Source of the DNA: Eumeta japonica
Taxonomy: Eukaryota > Arthropoda > Insecta > Lepidoptera > Psychidae
Reading direction: 5' to 3'
NCBI GenBank assembly: GCA_005406025.1
Contig: BGZK01000082.1
Span: 434,001-498,000 of the forward strand
Length of the DNA: 64,000 nt
This document shows, in pieces, positions 49,417 to 60,660 of this stretch. Every line of letters begins with the position of its first letter. The first letter of the stretch is position 1. Below the pieces are notes generated by a model. That model saw only the letters and a program-made list of their open reading frames with translations, had not been told where the DNA came from and ran no database searches. The position numbers and the translations under genes are program-made.

Positions 49417-52400
49417 GATTGCTACACTTATTTACTTTAGTGAAGTTTAATGTATAAAAAGACACCACAACACCGCCGGTCATATTATTCGAGTGATATT
49501 TTAATTTTTTTTTGTTTTTATTAAAAAGAATAAATGGATTTTATTAATGTTATATGTAGGTATCTATGGGAGTAGCTACCAGTGCTGGAATAAAATATAA
49601 GATGCTGAAATTTGTATTTCAAAGATATATGATTGCCTTTCCATCGCACATTTCAACCAATCATACAATGTATTTAACATTGTGTGATGCGTTAAATTTT
49701 ACAATTAGTGCTTACAAATTTCTTTTTTTTTTGTCCAACTTAAAAAGAATATCAACCAAACCTTTTGTTTTGGTAATTATTGTACTGTATTGGAGGATCA
49801 ATTGTAATTGTTACATTGACCTAGCCGATTATAGCGCTTATAGCGAATGTATTATATTGTTACTTATCATTGACCTAACTTCCTCTAACCCAACCACGGT
49901 TGTTCCATGTCAGATTCTGAATCAGACGTATGTGAAAAGTACTCTTATTCTCTATTCTCTATCGTTCTTATGTTAATAGAATATTAAACACAAAGCATTT
50001 ATTGTAGTGGGAAAGTAATTAATACAAATGTTTTTTTTCGTGTTATTAGTTGATATTTTATGAGTGTTTCAGATAATTATCATAGTCTCTTTAAGACAAG
50101 AGAAACAATCGAATTGAAAATTTGTCATTTATTGTTGTTGTTCCGTAGATATTGTATGTTTATTAAAAACTATTTATAAAATGTTAATTTAAGTGTTTCA
50201 TATACCTATATTAATGGTGCAAACGTTATTAAAGGTTAGATAGAAAATAATAGTTGCATTAGGTGAATTGTTAGTTTGCGTGTTTGTTATTATAAATCGG
50301 AATAATAAATATGTCAATTTGAATATGTTCCTATGTGACAGGCCTAGTGTATATTATTTTTCGTTTTGGTGTTGTTTTATTTGTTTAGAGCGAATAAAAC
50401 TGTGGCATTGTAATAAGAGAATTGTATGTAATTGGATTGTTAATTAGGTAATTAAAGTTGACTGCATTATATTCAAATTAGCATGCTATGTTGTCCCAAA
50501 TTGGTGAGAGAAGCAGAAAGCTTTGCAGGTTTAAAACAGTTTAAAATTATTTTATAACTGATCTGTATAGTCTGCCGATGATAGAAACAGATAAATGCAT
50601 ATTTTTTGTGGATGAAATCAACAGTTAAGCTCTACACAATGTTTTTAAGGTCGATTCTACTGCTGAAGATGTTTGAAATTTACATTAGATTGTCACTAAC
50701 ATAGTTTGTCTCAAAAATTTCTAAGTACACACACAGTGATAGAAATTAAATCTCCCAATAAGCACTTTATAAAGCTTTAAAATTATAACAGGTAAACAAC
50801 TGTAATTGATGTTTATTGATTTTTTTTTTTAATTCAATAATTTTAATATTGAAATTATATAAAATTCTATCATTTGTATTTGGAACAAAATATCACATGG
50901 ATTCTGTACTTTATTGTTTTATACAATTTTACTATTAAATGTAATGTAAAAGAGACCATTTAAAAAGAAAAACTTTGCTTTTACTTAAAGCAAATTCCAA
51001 AAGTTGACTGGATGTCTAAATTTTAACTGAAATGGACTGATATCAACCGCACGTATCTGTTTTTTCTGCGCACAGACTATATGTATATTTAATTTAGATT
51101 TAATAGAAAAAAAAAGAATGGTAGTGCGTGCAGACTTTCTTTTATTGTGGCTTATCGATTAAATTGAAAGCAATTATCGGACAATAATTTCGAAGAAATT
51201 TTTATTTTGCAACATGGACTAATAAATAAAGTAGTCTTGTAATGTCTTAATACAACTTGAATACTTTTTAACATGGCTAGAGCGTTCTCCTCGTTGTTAA
51301 TTAGTATAGGTTTCGCTAGGTCGCATCACAGAAAATATGTTCGTTAATAACAAAGCAAACGAAACTGGAAGAGTTTTATCGAATACAAAATGAGCAGAAA
51401 GACTAGATGAATATATGACAGAAAAGCAGATGTAACGCAGAAAGTAAACATTTATATTTAATAGACTAGTCGTTCGTACTACAAGAATATGAATGTGTTA
51501 CACTTCTGCGAGTCCTACATAAGCAAGAACCGATCAAACTAAAAATAGTATCAAAGCAATATATCGTCAATTTATTCTTTATTATAATTTATTTTATTTG
51601 CGAGTGTTTTAATTCAAATTTCTTACCAATGACTCAATTGTGAGTACAATTGACTACCTTTTTAAATTCTAACTACTTATGCATTAGACAACTAATATGC
51701 GAGTTTTAACGGTGTTTAACCAATTATTTCCTATATGATAATGTAAATATTACGTTTTGCGGTCTTTTGTTCAGTGGCATTTTAGTATCGTCCAATTATT
51801 TACGGTGACGAATATATTTTCTGTGAGTAAAATCCTGACGATTCATATTTCGCATTGATTACTCGATTGTTAAACGTTAGTACATAGATAGGTTTGGTAA
51901 TTGAAATAAATAATGTAGAATAGTCAAGGCAGCTAGTGTAATTAACAGTGATTTAATTTATGATGAGGGACAATTCATTTCAAACTATTTATTATTTTTT
52001 TTAATGACAAATAATTTAATACCTTTGAGCAGACCGTTTGAATTTTTTTTTTAATTATAAAAAGTATGGCAAAGTGCATTACGAAATGCCTTGTTTTATT
52101 ACATTTTAATCGCAAATAAAAGTATTACTTTTAAATCCATTTGAAGTCTCATAATTAAAATTGCGAAGCTAACATCATAAGTAGCCTTTTAGTGCAATTA
52201 AATAGTGTAGTATGATATAACAGTATGTAAACGTATTGTGTAATTCTTGAAACATGCAATAGTTTCATAAAATTCACATGCTTTAATTTAATTTTGCGCT
52301 TAAGGGCGTGACTTATTTTTTTACAAACCAACCGAGCAAGTGTCACGTTGAATAACAATGAAAGTAATTGTTTGATAAATTTCAAGGACTTTGTCAAATA

Positions 52401-52475
52401 ATTATTTTCACGGATTTCATTACAAGGACAATGGATATGCGTTTTTTTTTTGAACAAGAAGAAAATGAACCTAAC
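49417..52475. other. Interval with no supported gene
   Basis: AT-rich DNA with one 136-codon plus-strand ORF (49566-49976) of non-coding composition. Within it, ATG at 49907 begins MSDSESD and meets a possible donor GTATGT at 49928, after a CTAACC-rich patch common near moth promoters. No following exon was found, so I do not call a gene. Confidence 0.3.
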
Positions 52476-52556
52476 CTTCTGTACCTCAATCGACATGTCA
52501 ATCAACTTCTTTGATAAGTTACCTGTGAAATATGCTTCCATACTTGTATAATCCAC
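52476..52556 (-). CDS. Candidate orphan first exon (27 codons, minus strand)
   Basis: ATG at 52556 opens MDYTSMEAYFTGNLSKKLID and continues MSIEVQK to a donor GTTAGG at 52475, phase 0. Composition looks protein-like up to the donor and turns AT-rich and low-complexity past it, although the frame stays open to 52155. No partner exon was found between here and the end of anoctamin-8, and I do not recognise the product. Confidence 0.3.
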
Positions 52557-53627
52557 ATTTGTACAAATTGCATGCAGTCAGTAAGACTTGCATTACATCT
52601 AGATTGTTATTGTCAATAGTTCTGATCTGACGGCAATGACTACTGATTGAGACTGATCCACTAGATTTAGTAGTTTAGATGCATATTTTTATTCATGATT
52701 ATAATTTTTAGAACCATAAAATCTATTTTCATCATCGGTTCCGTAGCCAATATCAGACAATTACAGTTTCAGCCATTCTTTTCGTTGTCCACCCATTTAT
52801 TTATATCACAGACGTCCCATTCTACACATTTGTGTACTTATTGAGAGCAAAACTGGGTACATAGAAGCAAATCTAATTATGTCAAAGCGGAATTTAGGAT
52901 ACAATTGTTGAAAAATATACGGTTATCATAATCATACTGTTGATTATTGATAATGCCCCTTCAAGTGGATTGGACTATAACAATTTTTAAAATCCAATAA
53001 TATATACTTGAGGACATTATAGTTTATTCTTTGATTGTTATAAATTCATCACATCAATTTTAAACTTTCCATATGATGAATGAAAAAAAAATACATAAAA
53101 CTAATCTTCACCGCAAATTATAATAGAGAATGTAGCTGATAATTGATGAATGTATGGATCCAGATTTACACATAATAAGTATATGTAAATCGGTAGTTTA
53201 TGGGAAATCTTTCTGATTTTACTAATTCGCAGCTACTGAATTTTACAATTCTGTGCTTAAATCTATTATTAGTATTTTTATATTATATTAAATTAGTTTT
53301 TTTTTATTGCAATGATCATAAAAATCAATAAAGATTATAGTAGTACAACTCATTAATACAGTATTTACCGATTTTTGGTATAAAGTTGAACGGAATATTA
53401 AAGTGTATTGTTATGGTCCCAAATCAGACGTATGTACGGATTCAGACGTTAACACTGTATGGGTAACTACGTCTTTATCGAACTTCAAATAGCACAAAGC
53501 TAGCATAGAGTGTTTGTTAAAGATCGAAGTTCCTCAGTCTGAGAAAGATTTCGAAGGGGTGTGCTTGTACAATGGTGTGTGGGGGTGTACAGTGTGCTCT
53601 GTAGTAGGGCGACACAAACCAGATAAC

Positions 53628-53683
53628 ATGGCTACGGAACCTTGTCATATGCCTATCGAATTGATTAGTTTTGAAATAAATGG
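53628..53683 (+). CDS. Candidate orphan first exon (MATEPCHMPIELISFEING)
   Basis: ATG at 53628 leads through 18 codons plus two bases to a strong donor GTGAGC at 53684. The ending ISFEING resembles the start of xanthine dehydrogenase/aldehyde oxidase proteins, where a strand ending in NG opens the 2Fe-2S domain. No exon with the expected following sequence was seen before the heme oxygenase gene, so function and even reality are uncertain. Confidence 0.25.
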
Positions 53684-55019
53684 GTGAGCGATTTATTGTT
53701 CAATATTAGAGCGCGAATTGTTTAGTTTATAATCATGGACTTTTCGATATTATCAATATGTTCAAATAATAAAAGCACTACTTTATGTAGGCAATTCTGG
53801 ATCAGTGGCTGGATACTTAAGTTTTAATTACATGTACTAAATGAAGCTTCCCTGATTAATTATACTTAATTACAGTTAATTACTTTTATTTTCTATTTAA
53901 TCAATCAAATTTTTATTACATTTAATGAATGTAATATTTTTAATTTGTTGTTGTTAATTTCTTTCCTTTATTTTTTATTTTAATTATATTACATTAAAAA
54001 TTTTTATTAAATTTGAATGAAACAAGGTTTCATCGTTATCATAACAGACTGCGTAGCTTCTTTATAGATTTTCATATACCTCCGTTTATTCTGTGGTCTT
54101 CTCAGTACAAATTAAACATATTTTATGCTATATTGTAAGCAAGAAATGTTTACATTTTATAAGAAAAAGTAGCAAAAACTTCATATAAACATGAAAACAT
54201 AATTAAAAGTCCCCCATAAGATTGCTTCTGATGTATGACATTGTTTAACATTTTAAAATTTTTGTATAATTTCCAAAGGCTAGTCATAGCTTTTGAGTAA
54301 AAATTGTAACAATACATGGAAAATATGTATTTGATCAATAACTGTCAAAAATCTGGATGTGATTTCAAACTACACATGGATACAGGTGCGGTATATTTGC
54401 TGTGACATGATTAATTACTGATATAGATAAGAAAATCTGACTTGTTTATTACTCTAATCATTTCACTTAAAAATCGTATATCTTTCGGATTCGTAAAGTA
54501 TAATTAACTACCATTAATGTATTTTTCCCTATATTAAATATTTGTAAGTATATATTGAATGTTTGTCTCTTTAAACTGAAGAAAATCCCAAAACTTGTTT
54601 AAGCTTTCATTGTTTACTAATTAACCAATATGTTTCACTCTAATGATACAATTCTAGGTATACCACTTAATTAACGGTGATAAGAAAATTAGCTTCATTC
54701 TAAAATAGTTGGCATTGTGCAGTAGCAGATTTGTTGTTATTTATTTTTTATACGAAATATTGATGAATGTTGCATTTTGTGTAGATTATAAGTTTGCAAA
54801 TTCAAAAATCTGGTTTTATTTAACACTCCGATATTGTTACCTTTGATCTTGAGCAACAACTCAAAGATTCCAATTGATCGATATGCGATATGCCTATAAT
54901 TGGGACTATTATATATTTAATTAGCTTTCGCCAAGCCTGCGCCTGCGTAGACTACAAAGAGTGAATTCCTTCATCTTATGTATCAATCGATTACCATCTT
55001 ATCCATGACCTTAATCGCA
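53684..55019. other. Interval with nothing recognised
   Basis: AT-rich sequence with scattered short ORFs only; no element termini or RNA gene were seen. Confidence 0.4.
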
Positions 55020-55300
55020 ATCCCATTATAAAATCCGATTCCGGGCTTGTTTTCGATGCCAATGCGTTTCACTCCTGATTCCATCGCGGTGTCGCTTTTA
55101 ATTCCGACCCCTTTAAATCGGTCCCAATCCTGATCCAGTTTCCGATTTGTCCCACCCTCGATTTTCATCCCGGTACTATTGATTCTAATTTTGGTTCTAC
55201 AGTCGATTTCAATCTTGGTCCAGTTGTCGATTTTGAGCCCTCCTGGTCTCTGCTTTCGATTCTGCTCAATGTCCCATTTGCAGTTTCGATTCCGTTAATA
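55020..55300. repeat. Degenerate GATTCC/GGTCCC array (longest copy)
   Basis: Units like CCGATTCCGGGCTTG, TTTTCGATGCCAATGCG, AATCGGTCCCAATCCTGATC and TCGATTTTCATCCCGGT repeat at roughly 12-24 bp spacing. On the minus strand this gives a spurious Gly/Ile/Glu/Lys-rich frame. Low-complexity DNA, not a gene. Confidence 0.65.
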
Positions 55301-55431
55301 CTATATTCATAATAGTCACGAATTTTCAGACTATCTACATCATGAAACATTTTGGAAAATTTTCAAAGATTATTTCGTAATCGTAAGTAACGAGTGTACT
55401 TTTAGATATATAAACTCTGAAAATTTAGCTC

Positions 55432-55613
55432 TCTAGAAATTTCTATAACAATCGAGAGCATTCTATAACATTCAAAAGTGTTCCAGGATGTTTTGAAATT
55501 TTTGGGAATAGTCTGAAATGTTCAAGAACGTTCTGGAACATCCTAGAATGTTGTAGAGTTCTCTCAAATATTCACGAAAACTCTGGACTATTGTAGAAAT
55601 TTCTAGAAGGCAA
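55432..55613. repeat. Array of heat-shock-element-like pentamers
   Basis: Alternating nGAAn/nTTCn blocks occur at 5-bp spacing. The best run is TTCAAGAACGTTCTGGAACA, continuing TCCTAGAATG, around 55520-55550. AGAAATTTCT occurs at 55434 and AGAAATTTCTAGAAG near 55601. This is the HSF binding pattern in form, but the array may simply be an expanded decamer satellite. Confidence 0.6.
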
Positions 55614-56111
55614 AACTTTCAGCCTTTATATCTTCTAAGGCACGCCCTTTAGGGAGCGTTCAAGTATTACGTAACGCAATTTGGGGGGAGGGGGGGTCTC
55701 GTAAAACGTTACTATGCGTTACAGGGGCAGGGGGGGGTCTTTCCTAAAACACGTTACGTAACATGGTTTCATATTTTAAATAAAAAAATAGGGAATTGAA
55801 ATTCCTAAATTGGCAACCCTTTTCGTTTACGTTTTACGGGGAATCCCTCGATTGTATTAGGCTCCTCGTAATTTAAAGTTGGCAAACCTTTTTCTATATA
55901 TATCACGGGGAATCCTTAGATTGTATTGTACGTCTGTTTTCGTTGTCAGTATTCGTTAAGTGTTTTATGCAGAAGCACATTACTGTAGTCGGTGATATAT
56001 ATTAATAATAAAGTGAGTTCACAGTACTATAATGTCCTCAAAAGAGGGAGATTTATATCATCAGCTGTTCTTGGCTTATAAAGGCTCTCATGCTGAGTTG
56101 CCAGCGCAGCT

Positions 56112-58744
56112 GTGTCAAAAATGCCAACGAAATTTGGAAAATGGCTAAAGAAAACTAAAAATAAAGAAAAGTTTATAGAACATATAAATGATGTTATACG
56201 AGAGTTGAAAGTGAAAACCACGAAGAAGAAAGCAACAATGCTTAATTATTTTACACAGGTAAGTTTACTGCTAAAATGTAATAATGAGTTATGACTTATG
56301 TAGTATAATATGTTACGTTCCATAACAAAGGGTCCCCTTATTAAGAACTCACTTCTTTCGTTCTAAATTATATTATAAGTATTATGTATTTCTAGCTACC
56401 AATGAAAACATCAAGTACGCCAGCAACCTCAAGGCCCAATGCTCCTTCGACTTCGCGTGCTATTCAACAAAACAGGTGCATCTGCTTGTATATGTTGTAT
56501 ATTATGTTCTTTTATCGCATGTTTCAATAATATCTATTCTTAATTTAATTTCTTTTGGTCTATAGGATTCGGATATTGTAGCTTCATCTACGTGCTCATC
56601 ACTGCAAAGTACTGCCGTCAAACGAAAGCTGAGCGATACCCACGATGAGCAAAGTCAGAATACTGATGAGGAAACTGTTGAGACGCCGTCTACGGAACCA
56701 CACACGACTTTAATTGATTCAGGAATCGCTAGAAATGTTCCAAGCAAACCGGCTCAAGAAACTCTTATGAAGAAAATTGGCCTATTGCAACAGAGAATAA
56801 ATATTCTTACTGAAGCAAGAGATACCGGTATAGCCAAAGATGATGTTCACAACGAAATAAAAAAGCTACGCAAAGAGTTGAAAGAAGACGAGAAAAGTTT
56901 AAAGAAAAAAAGAGACTCTGCTAAGCGTGCAAAAAAATTTCGAGCCAAAGAAAAACTGGAGAAAAATGAACGTCATAGAAACAATCCTGCTGCAGCACTG
57001 CCTCGAACTGACCCTGGACAGCCCTCTCTAGTTGATACGCAACTTGCTCTCCTAGAGACTATAATTAATATTGCCATTCATGGCAGCGCTGCTGATGAGC
57101 GCCGCCGTACAGAGATGATTAGGAGTTGTCTCACTCTGTCCGACCTGCATGAGAGGCTAATGTTAATGGGGTTCCAAATTTCTCGAAGCGGCACATATCT
57201 TCACTTGCTCCCACGCGGTTCTAACACTAAAGAGGGAAGAAGGCACGTACATACCGTACCCGTAAAATTAGCAAAACCTCAGAACGAGATCCACAAAACG
57301 CACGAAGACGGGGAATTTTGCACTGCAACAATCAGATCTTTGGAATCTCTCGCTTCGCTTCTGGGACCGCAGCAGGTATTCGTTCTCTCTCAAGACGATA
57401 AGGCACGTGTACCAATAGGTTTACCGGCAGTGAAAAGTCAGAGCCCTCTTTAAATGCACATGGAGTACAGGATACTTTTACCAGATCACGATTGGGTTGT
57501 GGCAGAGCGGCACAAACTCATTCCTTCTGTATACGCCGGTGTCAAGGTAGAACCTAACAATTTCGGTAAGGAAGAAGCTGTTGGGTACAGCGGGCCAACA
57601 CACATATCCATTAGAGTGGGAAACACACATCCTCTACAGCGAACACCCATGCTTATGATTTCGAATCCCTTTATCAATACCGTCATTCAAACCCTTAATG
57701 ATGACAGAATCGAACACCGTGAAGCCAGTGATCATCATCTTTGTAGATGGTGGGCCTGACGAAAACCCGCGTTATCGTAAAGTCAAGAACTTTGCGATTG
57801 AACACTTTAAAAAATATAACCTGGACGCACTGTTTATAGCGACTAATGCTCCTGGGCGGAGCGCATACAACCGAGTTGAGCGTCGCATGGCTCCCCTCAG
57901 CAAACGACTGGCAGGCGTCATTCTGCCTCATGAACATTTTGGTTCTCATCTCGACGACAAAGGAATGACTACGGATGATGATTTGGAAAAACGCAATTTT
58001 CAGCACGCAGGAGAAACACTTGCAGAAGTGTGGAGAGACATGAAAATTGACAATTATGACGTTTCGGCGGAGTATAGACAGCCCGAAGACAGCAAGCAGG
58101 ATCCAGCAGAACCAAATCAGGCGTGGTATAGCATTCACGTCCGTGAATCGCAATATTTCTTGCAAGTTGTAAAATGCGCGGATGAATCCTGCTGTCCACC
58201 AACAAGAAGTGCATTGAAATCTGTGTTTGCGGATACTTTTATCCCACCACCTTGTCCAATACTTCAAACCCCAAGCAAGCTTGTAGTACCCAGTTTACTA
58301 GACAAAGGAACATCGAAGTTTTCGCCACTTCTTGTAAGGCTGTCCGTTGCACTGTCACCTCCGCTAGAAGGATTTAAGCAGATGCCTTACAATTTTTTGT
58401 CCATCTGTACAATCAGACTTAAAGAAAAAGTATGTCCCACCTGTGGGATCTACTTCACATCTCACAAGGGTGTTCAGATGCACTGTCGTTACGTGCATGG
58501 TAAGCCTGTCCAAGATCGTTGTGAAACAAGAGTACGGCCACAGCGCCTTGCTGCCAAAAGGGCAAATGAGTTTCTCTGTATTGTACATCGTTATGAAACG
58601 TCGTCTGAGGATGCTGACTGGCTTGACGAAGACGAAGTTGATACAAGTGGTTTGACAATACCAGAACCGTCTTCTTCTGCACTTCAGATGCCAGTGATGA
58701 GAGAATCAGAGTGGCTAGCAAACCCGTGGACAGAGGAGCAATAA
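56112..58744 (+). pseudogene. Transposase of unassigned superfamily (DDE core, C2H2 finger), broken
   Basis: Exon candidates are up to 56258 (donor GTAAGT) and about 56397-56478; the main exon starts about 56567. A Lys/Glu-rich coiled coil lies at 56760-56960. Catalytic motifs, in order, are SQDDKARVPIG (about 57390), VDGGPDENPR (about 57743) and SAYNRVERRMAPLSK (about 57862), with about 43 residues between the second Asp and the Glu. GVILPHEHFGSHLD follows. A C2H2 finger (C-x2-C-x12-H-x4-H) lies at about 58434-58500. One in-frame TAA (57451) and a frame change near 57700 split the main ORF. The exon 2/3 junction and the first exon also look frame-disturbed. From memory, such proteins occur in many invertebrate genomes as uncharacterised C2H2 proteins. 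Confidence 0.75.
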
Positions 58745-59039
58745 TTTAAATCGGATTGTTTTATTAATAGACCTACTTTAGATACTAGGTTAATAGTTGA
58801 TTATTTTTAATTTTCTGAAGAATACAATTTTATTTTGAGTAAAAATAAAAGTTTAATTTCAGTTAGATATCTGTTCATAATTGCAATGCCAAAGGTTAAA
58901 ATGAATATGTTGTTTTATTTTAAGAGTTTATCAGTAAAAAAGCTAAAAAGGATGTGATATTTTATTTAGTACTAAAGAACTGTTCCCGTAGACTACAGGA
59001 TTTTGAATATTTTTTCTAAAATAAAAGTAGACTAAGTGA

Positions 59040-59225
59040 CTCCTCATTACATCAGCTATCTGCCAATAAAAGTCCAGTCAAAATCGTCCCAGCCATTTCA
59101 AAGACAAACAGACAGACAGAAAAAAAATAAAATAAAAATTTAGGTGTGTACTGCATATATTCATATGTATGTAGTAAAGGCGTTATTTCAATATTACAAA
59201 CAGACACTCAATTTTATTTATAAGT
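59040..59225 (+). repeat. SINE/LINE tail nested in the TTA element
   Basis: ATCTGCCAATAAAAGTCCAG, TCAAAATCG..CCAGCC, ACAAACAGACAGACAGA and GTAGTAAAGGCG..TATTTCAATATT are phrases of a common lepidopteran retroelement 3' end. Confidence 0.6.
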
Positions 59226-59430
59226 ATAGATTATTACCGCATAGGCAATAAAAACTATGCCTTGAGGATATATAAAACAACTTTTGCGAATTTCGGGTAA
59301 AATAGTCACTTGAGTGTTACGTAACGTTTGTAGAGAGGGGGGTACAGAAAAATGTTACGGTGCGTTACAAGGCGGGTGGGGGTCCAAAATCTTCATAAAT
59401 TGCGTTACGTAATATTTGAACGCTCCCTTA

Positions 59431-60360
59431 GGTAAAAACAAAAATAATCTTAATCGAAAGGGGATAAAGGGCTATAACGCCATGTAAGTTCCTTGATCGT
59501 ACCTTAATTTGTTTTGAGTTACTGCGGCACGCACAATGTGCACTTTTATAATATATATTGATTAAAAAATAAAACGAAAAGGGTCGACGTAGAAATATAA
59601 TTCTGATTAAAAGAAAGTTGGACCATGCAAACAAGAATATGATACACATTTATGACAAGACACACGATTATTTGTTTCGCGTTCGACCTTCGCTCCTGGC
59701 TCATTAGGATCTACGTTCCAATTTTAGTTTCTTGATACAAATAAAATATTTTTTGATAAAGAGTTGTGAAAAATAGTATATCGTTGGATCATCCCTTCAT
59801 TATTATTCAAGACAAAAATCGCTTGATCGCTTGTTATAAGATTTTTTTTGAAATCCACAAAAACAAATCGAACCTTTATTAATACACAATTCTTAAATAC
59901 TTATAATAATAAACCTGTAAGGGTTGATCATGGAGTAAGTTAATTTGTTTTCAGAGATATCGTGTTTGTAAGCTTTATACATGTTACTGAAAATAAATTG
60001 GACGATTTTTAGATTTTTTTTTCTGTATGTATGTATATTCCTCCATAACTCTTAAACCAATTAATTAAATCTTATGAAATTTGGCAGATAAACATTTATA
60101 CGTACAGGACATAGGATAGGCTACATTAATTTTTTCTTCAGTTATGATAAGATGTGGCCCCCGTACACTCATAATTTTCTTTTTCGAGTATCTACATGTT
60201 TAGCTGTTCATTATGTTAAAAGAGAGTTAATTTTATTCAGATTCTGTTTACACTATTATAATCGCACCAATAAAAAAAAAACTTTCTGCCAAAAATCATC
60301 ACTAAGTTGTGTAATGACGGAGTATAGTGACTAAAAATGTATAGTAGGTCACAAACGCAT
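59431..60360. other. Interval with nothing recognised
   Basis: AT-rich, short chance ORFs only. Confidence 0.4.
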
Positions 60361-60660
60361 TGGCGTGCCGCGTGTGAGTTTGCGGCGCGGTGCGCGGGTC
60401 GTCTGATATGGAATCGAGAACGGTATAATGATTTATAACGTCATCGATCGCTATAAAAAGATGAAAGAATTTGCTGGTCGTTGACGTAAACGGAGCCGCG
60501 GGGAATTATCTTCATTTTGAAAAAAAAAAAGTTCTAGTTCGGTACCGGAATTGATCAAAAGAGTGCCAGAACTTAAATGGAAATTGAGGACAATATCGGG
60601 AGGACGGTTAACAGAGTGATCGGTCGATATAAATGATGGAAGATTTGATGTTGCCGCGGC
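60361..60660 (+). promoter_or_regulatory. GC-rich patch with TATA box and CRE-like sites
   Basis: TATAAAAAG at 60452-60460 lies in a locally GC- and CpG-rich stretch. AACGTCATC precedes it and TTGACGTAAAC follows at about 60480. It is 2.9 kb upstream of the heme oxygenase ATG and could be its promoter or that of an unseen transcript. Confidence 0.3.

Larger units (their letters stand above)
55649..59430 (+). mobile_element. 3.8-kb DNA transposon, TTA target duplication, DDE plus C2H2 transposase
   Basis: The element proper is 55652-59427, flanked by TTA at 55649-55651 and 59428-59430. The inverted ends start GGGAGCGTTCAAGTATTACG (left) and GGGAGCGTTCAAATATTACG (right, inward), both continuing TAACGCAATTT. 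Inside each end come long G-runs and repeated ACGTTAC/GCGTTAC words. One spliced transposase gene fills the middle. A LINE/SINE tail is nested near 59040-59225. A 3-bp TTA duplication is known for PIF/Harbinger, but the transposase does not look like that family to me. Confidence 0.9.

Noticed and set aside
49566..49976. 136-codon plus-strand ORF
   Set aside because: Ile/Leu/Phe-rich with AT-driven codon choice, no recognised motif, no splice context; length is within chance for this composition.
52155..52475. Rest of the 133-codon minus-strand ORF after the possible donor at 52475
   Set aside because: Residues become Lys/Phe/Leu-rich and low-complexity past the donor, so only the first 27 codons are kept as a candidate.
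57695..58267. 190-codon minus-strand ORF
   Set aside because: Antisense shadow of the DDE transposase frame.
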